16,405 bases of DNA. Origin: Xanthobacteraceae bacterium. GTDB lineage: Bacteria > Pseudomonadota > Alphaproteobacteria > Rhizobiales > Xanthobacteraceae. The stretch covers positions 1-16,405 of the forward strand of contig JASHYD010001209.1 of the NCBI GenBank assembly GCA_030043175.1, in the 5' to 3' direction. Both the position numbers and the translations under genes were made by a program. The notes beneath the pieces are model-generated. The model saw only the letters and a list, made by a program, of their open reading frames with translations, was not told where the DNA came from and did no database searches. Shown in pieces: positions 6,622 through 13,571 of the stretch (positions are counted from its first letter, which is position 1; each line of letters opens with the position of its first letter).

Positions 6622-7425
6622 CTATCGGGAAGGTTCCGCGAGAAAGCGTTGAACCTCCGCGACCCCCCCATATTGGTCAAGGTCGTCATGCCCGCCATCG
6701 GGAAAGCGCACGAACCGCTTGGGCTCGTGGGCGAGCGTGAACAGACGCTCGCCCAACGCGATCGGGACGACCGAGTCCCGGGCGCCATGCATGATCAGCA
6801 GCGGAGCGTGCACAGCATCGATGCGCTGGTCGGACCGGAACTGGTCGCGCATCAGCCAGCGAACCGGAACAAAGGGAAAAATCCCAGCGGCGACGTCGAC
6901 GGTCGATGAAAAAGGCGCCTCAAGAATAATTTTGGCGACCTGATGCCGGCTCGCGAGCGCAACCGCCACGCCGGACCCGAGCGAATGTCCCCACAGCACG
7001 ACAGGGTTCGACGGGAAACGCGATGTCGTAAAGCGGTACGCCGCCTCGGCGTCATGTAGCAGGCCGTCCTCGGTCGGGCTTCCGGTCGAGCCCATGTAGC
7101 CGCGATAGGACAGCGCGACGAGACCGATGCCATCCGCCGTCAACTGACGGTGCCGCTTAGCGCGCGACGCCACGATTTCAGCATTGCCGTGGAAATAGAT
7201 CACTACTGGCTTTTCGCCGCGCGGCGGCACTTGCCAGATGATCACGCGCGCCCCATCGTCAGTGTCGACGACAGTTTCCTCGGCCTCCGGCAATCCGGCG
7301 GCGGCCGGCGCAGGATGTGCCGATTGTGGATGAAACACAAACCGGCGCTGCGCCAAATAGAGAAACGCGACGAGGCCGAAATAGCCGCCGAGGGTGAGCA
7401 TGACGATCCATTTGAGAATGGTCAT
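6622..7425 (-). CDS. Membrane-anchored alpha/beta hydrolase (Bem46/ABHD13-like)
   Basis: A 267-residue serine hydrolase with an N-terminal membrane helix (about residues 5-24), so the catalytic domain is probably periplasmic or membrane-bound. The fold shows the oxyanion-region YFHGNAE (78-83), a SYRGYMGSTGSPTE segment, the nucleophile elbow GHSLGS with Ser148, Asp217 in HGARDSVVP and His246 in GGHDD, giving a complete catalytic triad. The layout matches Bem46/ABHD13-type hydrolases, whose natural substrates are mostly unknown. The ATG at 7425 (MTILKW) is preferred because the helix then starts at once and an AAGG site lies just upstream; an in-frame start at 7452 would overlap the preceding gene. 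It lies 11 bp after the DUF3574-like gene and is probably the last gene of the pnt operon. Confidence 0.9.
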   Translation of the reverse strand: MTILKWIVMLTLGGYFGLVAFLYLAQRRFVFHPQSAHPAPAAAGLPEAEETVVDTDDGARVIIWQVPPRGEKPVVIYFHGNAEIVASRAKRHRQLTADGIGLVALSYRGYMGSTGSPTEDGLLHDAEAAYRFTTSRFPSNPVVLWGHSLGSGVAVALASRHQVAKIILEAPFSSTVDVAAGIFPFVPVRWLMRDQFRSDQRIDAVHAPLLIMHGARDSVVPIALGERLFTLAHEPKRFVRFPDGGHDDLDQYGGVAEVQRFLAEPSR

Positions 7426-7436
7426 GGAGCCTTGCG

Positions 7437-7811
7437 CTAGAACGCGGCGCACACAGCGTGAGAGATTACTCCGACCGATCGCTGGCGAAATTGCTGCTTG
7501 TAGGCCGCAACGATCGTCGCGATCTGGTCGCTTGCCGCCGCATTATCCGCCGTCACGATAATCACCATTCTGCTTAACTCCCGCCGCAAGCGCGGCGTGA
7601 TTTCCCGGGCGAGAAACCGCGACCACGCGACCTTACCGACCCGGACGTGGCCGGTCACATTGCACCCGAACATCAATTCGATTTGCTGCATCGGTCGCTG
7701 TGGCGCGTTGCAGGCAGCCGCCAATGTGTTGGCGAACAAGCTGATTGTGGCCGTAGCACAACCTATGATCCGGCGGGCTCCCGCGAAATCGACGCAGGGG
7801 CTTCGCGCCAT
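7437..7811 (-). CDS. DUF3574-like putative lipoprotein with a shortened domain
   Basis: A 124-residue secreted protein of unknown function. Residues 12-34 look like a signal ending LAAAC, with Cys34 a possible lipidation site. The mature part matches DUF3574: IELMFGCNV and VAWSRFLAREITPR at the front, and SRMVIIVTADN then IATIVAAYKQQFRQRSVG at the end. Between EITPRL and SRMVIIV the family normally has about two dozen more residues (a PDGLT.. to GQW.. block); here only RREL remains, so the protein seems to carry an in-frame deletion. That comparison is from memory. Its ATG overlaps the pntB stop in a TGATG arrangement, implying translational coupling; an in-frame GTG sits one codon earlier. 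Known DUF3574 genes have no assigned role. Confidence 0.78.
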   Translation of the reverse strand: MARSPCVDFAGARRIIGCATATISLFANTLAAACNAPQRPMQQIELMFGCNVTGHVRVGKVAWSRFLAREITPRLRRELSRMVIIVTADNAAASDQIATIVAAYKQQFRQRSVGVISHAVCAAF

Positions 7812-9208
7812 CACGCCAGCGCCTTACCGATTTCTTCCGTCATCTTCTTGGCATCGCCGAGCAGCATCATGGTGTTATCGCGATAGAACAGCGGATTGTC
7901 GATGCCGGCATATCCGGAGGCGAGTGAGCGCTTGTTGAACATGACGGTGCCGGCCTTCCACACCTGCAGCACCGGCATACCGTAGATCGGTGACTTGGGG
8001 TCTTCTTCGGCGGCCGGGTTGGTGACGTCATTGGCGCCGATCACATAGGCTACGTCGGCCTGAGCGAATTCCGAGTTGATGTCCTCAAGCTCGAAAACTT
8101 CGTCGTAGGGCACGTTCGCCTCGGCGAGCAGCACGTTCATGTGGCCAGGCATGCGGCCCGCGACCGGGTGAATCGCGTATTTGACCTCGACGCCTTCCGC
8201 CTTGAGCCGATCCGCCATCTCGCGCAGCGCGTGCTGGGCCTGCGCCACGGCCATGCCATAGCCCGGTACGATGATCACCTTGGAGGAATTTTTCATGATG
8301 AAGGCGGCGTCGTCGGCGGAGCCGAGCTTGACCGGCTTTGCCTCAGCGCCAGCGGCCGGTGCCGCGACCTCGCCACCGAAACCGCCGAGAATCACCGAGA
8401 TGAAGCTGCGGTTCATACCCTTGCACATGATGTAGGACAGGATCGCGCCCGAGGAGCCGACCAGCGCGCCGGTGATGATGAGCGCCGAATTGCCGAGCGT
8501 GAAACCGATGCCGGCCGCCGCCCAGCCCGAGTACGAATTGAGCATGGAGATCACGACCGGCATATCGGCGCCGCCGATCGGAACAATGATGAGAACGCCG
8601 AGCGCCAGCGATATGAAGGTGATGGCCCAGAAATCGACCTGCGTCTGCGACACCACGAAAGCGTAGATGAAGATCACCAGCGCCAGCGCCAGCACGATAT
8701 TGATGTAGTGCCGCATCGGCAGTATGATCGGGGCGCCGCTCATGCGCGCCGACAGCTTGAGGAACGCGATCACCGAGCCGGTAAAGGTCACGGCCCCGAT
8801 GGCAACGCCGAGCGACATTTCCACCAGGCTGGATTGATGAATGTCGCCGGGCGTCCCGATGTCGAAGGCGGCGGGCGCATAAAACGCTCCGGCCGCGACC
8901 AGCACCGCGGCCATGCCGACCAGCGAATGGAACGCCGCCACCAGTTCCGGCATGGACGTCATCGGCACGCGTCGCGCGATCACCGCGCCAGCGCCACCGC
9001 CGGTCGCCAACCCAAGCGCAACAAGGATACCGGCTCCAAGTCCGGCCGGTGGGTGGGAGGAGAGCGTGGTCAAGATGGCGATGGCCATGCCGACCATGCC
9101 GAACAGATTTCCGCGGCGGCTTGTTTCTGGGCTGGAGAGGCCGCGCAGCGCCAAAATAAAAAGAACGCCGGCAACAAGGTAAAGCAATCCGACCAAATCG
9201 GCACTCAT
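7811..9208 (-). CDS. pntB: NAD(P) transhydrogenase subunit beta
   Basis: Beta subunit (465 residues) of the proton-translocating Re/Si-specific transhydrogenase, which reduces NADP+ with NADH using the proton-motive force. The first two thirds form the membrane domain dII, with about nine hydrophobic segments starting LVGLLYLVAGVLFILAL. After a flexible linker, the C-terminal NADP(H)-binding domain dIII shows VIIVPGYGMAVAQAQHALRE, the HPVAGRMPGHMNVLLAEA stretch, GANDVTNPAA and KRSLASGYAG, all standard for PntB. The ATG at 9208 is chosen for the direct entry into the first helix and a GAGAGG site about 9 nt upstream; an in-frame start at 9256 would read 16 residues of non-coding repeat. It follows pntAB after an unusual 244-bp gap and overlaps the DUF3574-like gene by one base. 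Confidence 0.97.
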   Translation of the reverse strand: MSADLVGLLYLVAGVLFILALRGLSSPETSRRGNLFGMVGMAIAILTTLSSHPPAGLGAGILVALGLATGGGAGAVIARRVPMTSMPELVAAFHSLVGMAAVLVAAGAFYAPAAFDIGTPGDIHQSSLVEMSLGVAIGAVTFTGSVIAFLKLSARMSGAPIILPMRHYINIVLALALVIFIYAFVVSQTQVDFWAITFISLALGVLIIVPIGGADMPVVISMLNSYSGWAAAGIGFTLGNSALIITGALVGSSGAILSYIMCKGMNRSFISVILGGFGGEVAAPAAGAEAKPVKLGSADDAAFIMKNSSKVIIVPGYGMAVAQAQHALREMADRLKAEGVEVKYAIHPVAGRMPGHMNVLLAEANVPYDEVFELEDINSEFAQADVAYVIGANDVTNPAAEEDPKSPIYGMPVLQVWKAGTVMFNKRSLASGYAGIDNPLFYRDNTMMLLGDAKKMTEEIGKALA

Positions 9209-9246
9209 GCTGGCACGCCTCTCATTTCGATCGCGTGGATCGCGTA

Positions 9247-9362
9247 GGGTGGGCAAAGGCGCTCGTCAGGAGTTCGCCGGCTGGCGACGTCACCACCGCG
9301 CGGGCAAAGGTGCGATAGTCCTCGCATCTTATGAGAGCCGCGCCCCGCGCCTTTGGCCACCC
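9247..9362. repeat. REP-like inverted repeat inside the pnt operon
   Basis: Arms gggtgggcaaaggcgc (9247-9262) and gcgcctttggccaccc (9347-9362) are reverse complements at 15 of 16 positions, 84 nt apart. A partial direct copy of the left arm, cgggcaaaggtgcg, lies between them at 9301-9314. Sequences of the gggtgggcaaaggcgc type are familiar dispersed repeats in Bradyrhizobium-like genomes (recollection, not searched). The element fills most of the 244-bp gap between pntAB and pntB and would form a long stem in the operon mRNA. Confidence 0.65.
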
Positions 9363-9452
9363 GATGATAACTTGATCGCGTCCGCGGTCCTCGCCTCACC
9401 GAACCGTAAGCACTCAGCCGCTGTCGCAATATCCACAAGCGCAGCGCGTCCA

Positions 9453-9890
9453 TTACTTCTTTTTCTTCCGGTACATCGCCAACATGCGCTGGGTGACGAG
9501 AAAGCCGCCGAATATGTTGATTGACGCGAACACCAGGGCGACGAAGCCGAGCGCACGCGCAATGATCGGCCCGCCTTCGCTGCCGGTCAGCTGCACGCCC
9601 ACGGCGAGCAGCGCGCCGACCACGATCACCGAGGAAATCGCGTTCGTGACCGACATCAGGGGGGTATGCAGCGCAGGCGTTACCGACCACACCACGAAAT
9701 AGCCCACGAAAACAGCGAGCACGAAGATCGAGAAGCGGAACACGAAGGGATCGATCGCGCCGGCGGTCGCGTTGTGTGCCGCAACCGCTGCCGCATCGGC
9801 GTAGCTTTGGGCCGCATCGGCGGCCCGTTGCAATTGCTCGGCAGCGGCACGGGCGAGGTCGGCGGCTTGCTGGGGACTGAGTTCGGCCAT
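9453..9890 (-). CDS. pntAB: NAD(P) transhydrogenase subunit alpha part 2 (PntAB, membrane part)
   Basis: A 145-residue subunit equal to the C-terminal membrane segment of single-chain PntA; in Rhizobiales and Rhodospirillum the alpha chain is split in two. Residues 1-45 are an Ala-rich, probably helical cytoplasmic lead. Three to four hydrophobic segments follow: [18 protein letters not shown], a stretch with [20 protein letters not shown] that is highly typical of this subunit, [13 protein letters not shown], and [20 protein letters not shown]. The C-terminus is the basic YRKKKK. It starts 12 bp after the pntAA stop, with only a weak purine-rich ribosome binding site, which fits coupled translation. 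Confidence 0.95.
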   Translation of the reverse strand: MAELSPQQAADLARAAAEQLQRAADAAQSYADAAAVAAHNATAGAIDPFVFRFSIFVLAVFVGYFVVWSVTPALHTPLMSVTNAISSVIVVGALLAVGVQLTGSEGGPIIARALGFVALVFASINIFGGFLVTQRMLAMYRKKKK

Positions 9891-9902
9891 TTTCGATCTT
9901 TC

Positions 9903-11033
9903 TCAGGCAGCGCTTTTCGGCTGAAAATTCGGATGTACCACGGCGCCATCTCGGGTGAGCGCCGTCGCCTTGACGATGTCGTCATCCCAATTCACCGCCA
10001 GCACCTTGGCTTTCTTGTCGATGAGAATCTCCAGAAAAGCGTACAGGTTCTTGGCATAGAGGCTCGACGCGGAGGCAGCCAGACGGCCCGGGTTGCTATA
10101 GCCCACGATCTTGACGCCGTTTGTCTCGACGAGTTCGCCCGGCTTGACGCCTTCCACATTGCCGCCGCGTTCGACGGCGAGATCGACGAGCACCGAGCCG
10201 GGCCGCATCGAGGCCACCATATCGCGCGAGATCAGGCGCGGCGCGGGCCGACCCGGAATCAGCGCCGTGGTAATAACGATGTCCTGCTTCTTGATGTGCT
10301 CGGCGACCAGCGCGGCTTGCTTCGCCTGGTACTCCTTTGACATTTCCTTGGCATAGCCGCCGGCGGTTTCGGCCTGTCTGAACTCGTCGTCCTGGACGGC
10401 AATGAATTTCGCGCCGAGGCTCTCGACCTGCTCCTTCGCCGCCGGCCGCACGTCGGTCGCGGTCACGATGGCACCCAGCCGGCGCGCGGTTGCAATCGCC
10501 TGAAGACCCGCCACCCCGGCCCCCATCACGAACACCTTGGCGGCCGGGACCGTGCCGGCCGCCGTCATCATCATGGGAAGGGCCCGGCCATACTCGGTCG
10601 CGCCGTCGATGACGGCGCGGTAACCGCCGAGATTGGCCTGGGAAGACAGCACGTCCATGCTTTGCGCCCGGGTGATGCGCGGCATCAGCTCCATGGCGAA
10701 TGCGGTGATGCCGGCCTTTGCCATGGCGGCGAGAGCGGCGTCATTGCCGTAGGGATCCATGATGGCGATCACGACGGCGCCGCGCTGATAGCCCGTCAAT
10801 TCGGCTTCGCTCGGACGGCGCACTTTGAGCACGATGTCGGCATCGCGGGCGGCATCTGCGCGAAGCGTCGCTCCAGCCTCCGCATAGTCCGCATCGAGGA
10901 TGCCGGATTTGAGGCCGGCGCCCGGTTCGACAGCCAGTTCGGCTCCCAGCCCAATCAGCTTCTTTACGGTTTCCGCTGTGGCGGCAACCCGCGGCTCAGC
11001 CGGGTCGCTCTCGCGCGCAACACTGATGCGCAT
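9903..11033 (-). CDS. pntAA: NAD(P) transhydrogenase subunit alpha part 1 (PntAA, NAD-binding)
   Basis: The soluble NAD(H)-binding domain dI of the proton-translocating transhydrogenase, 376 residues, related to alanine dehydrogenase. The Rossmann motif GAGVAG is at 171-176 with Asp194 in TATDVRP expected to hold the adenine ribose. The RQD loop, which positions the NADH nicotinamide for hydride transfer, is present as Arg119, Gln124, Asp127 and Ser130 in MPRITRAQSMDVLS, aligning with R127/Q132/D135/S138 of the Rhodospirillum rubrum enzyme. SNPGRLAASASSLYAKNLY near the C-terminus is also typical. The ATG at 11033 follows a GGGAG site about 9 nt upstream. It sits 32 bp after the cytochrome oxidase subunit IV-like gene and 12 bp before pntAB. 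Confidence 0.97.
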   Translation of the reverse strand: MRISVARESDPAEPRVAATAETVKKLIGLGAELAVEPGAGLKSGILDADYAEAGATLRADAARDADIVLKVRRPSEAELTGYQRGAVVIAIMDPYGNDAALAAMAKAGITAFAMELMPRITRAQSMDVLSSQANLGGYRAVIDGATEYGRALPMMMTAAGTVPAAKVFVMGAGVAGLQAIATARRLGAIVTATDVRPAAKEQVESLGAKFIAVQDDEFRQAETAGGYAKEMSKEYQAKQAALVAEHIKKQDIVITTALIPGRPAPRLISRDMVASMRPGSVLVDLAVERGGNVEGVKPGELVETNGVKIVGYSNPGRLAASASSLYAKNLYAFLEILIDKKAKVLAVNWDDDIVKATALTRDGAVVHPNFQPKSAA

Positions 11034-11065
11034 TCACGCAACTCCCATGACCGGCGGCCTTCCAG

Positions 11066-11359
11066 TCAGGAATAGGCAGTCAACAGCAGGGCGAGCGCGG
11101 AAATCGCCACCATGCCGATGCTGACGGATCGGACCCCGGTCCATCCGCTGATGCCTGCCGCGATGACTGCGGCGACGAGGATGAGCGAGGCCGGCAACCA
11201 ATGCCCCAGCACGCCGCCGATCGCCAGTGCGAACAGGACATTGATGATCATGGCTGTGGCAATGAAGGTCGCCCGCACGAATTCGTCATAACCGGCCTCA
11301 TGCGCCGTCAGGTCGTTGCCCTGCGCCGTTGCGTATTGGATCTCGCCGTGATCCGCCAT
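11066..11359 (-). CDS. aa3-type cytochrome c oxidase subunit IV-like membrane protein
   Basis: A 97-residue protein. The N-terminal part (about 1-45) has the pattern of the bacterial aa3-oxidase subunit IV family: a polar lead, then TAHEAGYDEFVRATFIATAM running into a first membrane helix (about 30-50). Two more helices follow at about 52-72 and 76-95, so it is longer than the one-helix subunit IV of Paracoccus (about 50 residues). The ATG at 11359 is preceded by GGAGGGG; an in-frame start 75 nt further upstream is less likely. It is the first gene of the apparent pnt operon, not next to other oxidase genes, so it may serve the transhydrogenase or be only distantly related to the oxidase subunit. 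Confidence 0.82.
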   Translation of the reverse strand: MADHGEIQYATAQGNDLTAHEAGYDEFVRATFIATAMIINVLFALAIGGVLGHWLPASLILVAAVIAAGISGWTGVRSVSIGMVAISALALLLTAYS

Positions 11360-11589
11360 AACCCCTCCGACTGTTGCAGGTTGTCGGCCGTCGCTTAGCC
11401 TAAATGCAGCGCAAGGGCAATGCGCAACAAGCAACCCTTCTCCCCCCGGGGGGCATCGGTCATCGCCCGCTTATGGTGAGCGCCCGGCCTGACCGGCGAG
11501 CCAGGCAACCACCGGGCCGTGGCTGCCGGATTTGCCCGCCTCAATCGAGTCGGGAAAGGCCATGACACAAAGGGGATCCCGAAAAATCG

Positions 11590-12996
11590 CTACCCCTCCT
11601 GCGAGGAAAGCTGCGCCGCTTCGAGCGCGGCGCTTTGGCGCGCCGTCACGCGCTCGATCGAGAATTTCTCGATCGCCTCATCGAAAAGGCGATGAAAATT
11701 GAGCTTTGCGGCGAGGTGCAGGAACACTGCGCCGAGACCGATCGCGGCGCGGTCCATGAACACAAATTCGCGGGGAACCCGCACCGGCCCTTTTTCCTTG
11801 AGCGCGCGATGAACCCGGAAGGCCTCGCGCCGCCCGTACTCAGAAGGCTTCACACCGTCCGCGATAGTGCGCTCGCGGTCGTCGAGCAACGGCCCATAAA
11901 TGAACCGCGCCCAAATGTTGAGCGTCTCAACCAGTTCGCGCGAAAGTCGCTTGAATCCCCACGTCCCATAAGCATGAACCACCAGAGTGTCGTCGCCCTT
12001 GAGCAGACCATGGTAGAGGTCGACCACGCCGCCGACGAATTTTGCCGGAAAAATTCGGATGCATCCGTAATCCAGCAGGTTGATTCCCTGCGGCGCGCCG
12101 TCCTCCATAAAAGCCGTGTAGTTGCCGAGGTGCGGGTCGCCATGGATCACGCCGAACCGGCTGAACGGCTGCCACCACGCCTTGAACATCGCCACCGCAA
12201 TGCGATTGCGCGCCGCGATGTCGTCGCTCTTGTGGGCGAGCAGCTTGTCACCGTCGAGCCAGTCGAGGGTGAGGAGACGCCGGGTTGAGAGTGCGGGCCA
12301 CACCCGAGGCACCCGCACCTCGGGCGTCGAGGCCAGCATGGCGCGATAAAGCGCCACATGCTTTGCCTCACGCTCGTAGTCGAGCTCCTCTCGCAGGCGC
12401 GCGCCGATTTCGCCAGCGACCTCGGCGGTGTCGATGGGCGGGTTCATGCGGCGATGAATGGCCAATAACCATTCGAGTTGCCGCAGATCGGCTTCCACGG
12501 CCGACTGCATGTCGGGATACTGCAGCTTGCAAGCCAGCACCGTCCCGCCATGGGCGCGCGCCTGGTGGACTTGACCGAGCGACGCCGCGGCGGCAGGTTT
12601 GTGCTCAAAGGACTCGAACTGCCGCTGCCAGTCGGCGCCGAGCTCGGCCGTCATTCGCCGCTTGACAAATGCCCAGCCCATCGGCGGAGCATCGCTCTGC
12701 AGCTTGGTGAGTTCGGCGGCATAATCGGATGGCAACAGATCCGGGACGGTCGCCATCAGTTGCGCCACCTTCATGATCGGCCCTTTGAGGCCGCCCAGCG
12801 CCGCCGCAAGATCCGCCGCTCCGCGAACGCTGTCGTGGTCAAGCCCGAACAACCGGGTCGCTGCAATTTTGGCGGCGACCCCACCCACATTGGCGCCCAC
12901 CCGCACATAGCGCGCCGCTCGGGCGGCAAACCGGTTCGCTTCAGTGTCCTCGGGCGGCAAAATCGCACCTCGTTGAGCAAACAGCTCGGCCGTCAT
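11590..12996 (-). CDS. ABC1/UbiB (AarF)-family atypical kinase
   Basis: A 468-residue member of the ABC1/ADCK/UbiB family of protein kinase-like ATPases, known for roles in ubiquinone synthesis and lipid homeostasis. Motifs in order: KVAQ (76-79) in place of the family KxGQ, the Ala-rich nucleotide loop AAAASLGQV (135-143), the ATP-site lysine in LACKLQYP (Lys157), the ELDYE motif (204-208), the catalytic loop HGDPHLGN (285-292) and the metal-binding LLDYG (Asp309). All core residues are present, so it should bind ATP. It is shorter than E. coli UbiB (about 545) and has no obvious C-terminal membrane helices, which favours an AarF/ABC1-type rather than true UbiB. The ATG at 12996 has only a distant GGAGA site. 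It is read divergently from the SCO operon. Confidence 0.92.
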   Translation of the reverse strand: MTAELFAQRGAILPPEDTEANRFAARAARYVRVGANVGGVAAKIAATRLFGLDHDSVRGAADLAAALGGLKGPIMKVAQLMATVPDLLPSDYAAELTKLQSDAPPMGWAFVKRRMTAELGADWQRQFESFEHKPAAAASLGQVHQARAHGGTVLACKLQYPDMQSAVEADLRQLEWLLAIHRRMNPPIDTAEVAGEIGARLREELDYEREAKHVALYRAMLASTPEVRVPRVWPALSTRRLLTLDWLDGDKLLAHKSDDIAARNRIAVAMFKAWWQPFSRFGVIHGDPHLGNYTAFMEDGAPQGINLLDYGCIRIFPAKFVGGVVDLYHGLLKGDDTLVVHAYGTWGFKRLSRELVETLNIWARFIYGPLLDDRERTIADGVKPSEYGRREAFRVHRALKEKGPVRVPREFVFMDRAAIGLGAVFLHLAAKLNFHRLFDEAIEKFSIERVTARQSAALEAAQLSSQEG

Positions 12997-13368
12997 CGGT
13001 CGATGTATGTCTCCATCGGCTGAATTGAAGCCGGGTGGGTGCTGCCGATGGATAAATGCGGGGCTTCACGCGGCTCGCGCCCTCTGTCTTCTGCTTGAGC
13101 GGCTGCCGCGGACGTGCCGTCCGTCTTACGCAGGCCTCAGCGACGCAATCACCGCTGGCCGGTCGTGCAACATGGCGAAATGCTTGATAACGCGAGCAGC
13201 ATTGCCGCCGCGCGCCGCAATCGGCGCATGTCGACTTGCGACTGAACAGCGGCAATTGCGCGGCGCAATTGCTACAGACGGACGGCAAGCTGGCTGGCTG
13301 CGTTCTCGCTCCTTGTCGGGCGGCAAATTCGTCCCTATGTACCTGCGACATCGCAAAGATTGCCCCTC
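12997..13368. promoter_or_regulatory. Divergent control region between the ABC1 kinase and the SCO operon
   Basis: These 372 bp separate two divergent transcription units. No open frame here is convincing; a minus-strand frame (13351 downward) has two CxxC pairs 12 residues apart that resemble a zinc ribbon, but it runs into the kinase gene in another frame and looks accidental. The region should hold both promoters, and contains the perfect dyad at 13252-13272 listed separately. No clear -35/-10 pair could be assigned. Confidence 0.5.
13252..13272. promoter_or_regulatory. Perfect 10-1-10 dyad, possible operator
   Basis: Left arm gcaattgcgc (13252-13261), one central base (13262), right arm gcgcaattgc (13263-13272): a perfect 21-bp dyad. 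Each arm also carries the 8-bp palindrome gcaattgc, so two identical half-sites lie 13 bp apart. With a one-base centre it cannot fold as an RNA hairpin easily, which favours a dimeric DNA-binding protein site. It lies 97 bp upstream of the small membrane protein start and 256 bp from the kinase start. Confidence 0.45.
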
Positions 13369-13536
13369 ATGTCTGACCGCGCTATTTCATCGATGCCGCC
13401 GCGCGTTTGGCCTGCCGTCTGGGCGGGCGCGGGGGTTCTTGGCGCGTTGGCGGCAGCGACTGCTCTGCTGTGGGCCCACTATGGTAGCGCAGTGTTCTTC
13501 GAGACGATCATGGCCGGTCTCTCGTTCTGCTTTTGA
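13369..13536 (+). CDS. Small single-helix membrane protein, 55 residues
   Basis: This short gene begins MSDRAISSMPPRVWPAVWAG and ends with LSFCF. It has one hydrophobic helix at about 16-36 (VWPAVWAGAGVLGALAAATALL) followed by WAHYGSAVFFETIMAG. That WAHYG.AVFFE block before a SCO gene is a pattern I recall from Bradyrhizobium-type genomes, where it is annotated as hypothetical; no function is known to me. It ends 35 bp before the SCO gene on the same strand, suggesting co-transcription and a possible part in oxidase copper-centre assembly (inference). The ribosome binding site before the ATG is weak (AAAGA-like). Confidence 0.68.
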   Translation: MSDRAISSMPPRVWPAVWAGAGVLGALAAATALLWAHYGSAVFFETIMAGLSFCF

Positions 13537-13571
13537 GCGGGCAGCTCGGAAACGTCAAGCGAGGATGAACG

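Noticed and set aside
8141..9247. A 368-codon plus-strand frame opposite pntB
   Set aside because: Antisense shadow of pntB; composition dominated by Arg, His and Asp, no motif and no ribosome binding site.
11442..11453. The palindrome ccccccgggggg upstream of the subunit IV-like gene
   Set aside because: A simple C6G6 run with no loop; probably chance in GC-rich DNA, although it lies near the expected promoter of the pnt operon.
11482..11517. Stacked inverted repeats (gcccg/cgggc around gcctg/caggc) after the ABC1 kinase gene
   Set aside because: Possible 3' structure, but it is interrupted by a 5-nt bulge and has no T-run, so a terminator call is not supported.
11471..11563. A 30-codon minus-strand frame starting MAFPDSIEAGKSG just after the ABC1 kinase gene
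   Set aside because: No ribosome binding site and too short; could be real only if conserved in relatives.
12941..13351. A minus-strand frame with CSNC and CADC 12 residues apart, resembling a zinc ribbon
   Set aside because: It overlaps the kinase start out of frame, has no ribosome binding site and the rest is low-complexity; the cysteine pairs look accidental.
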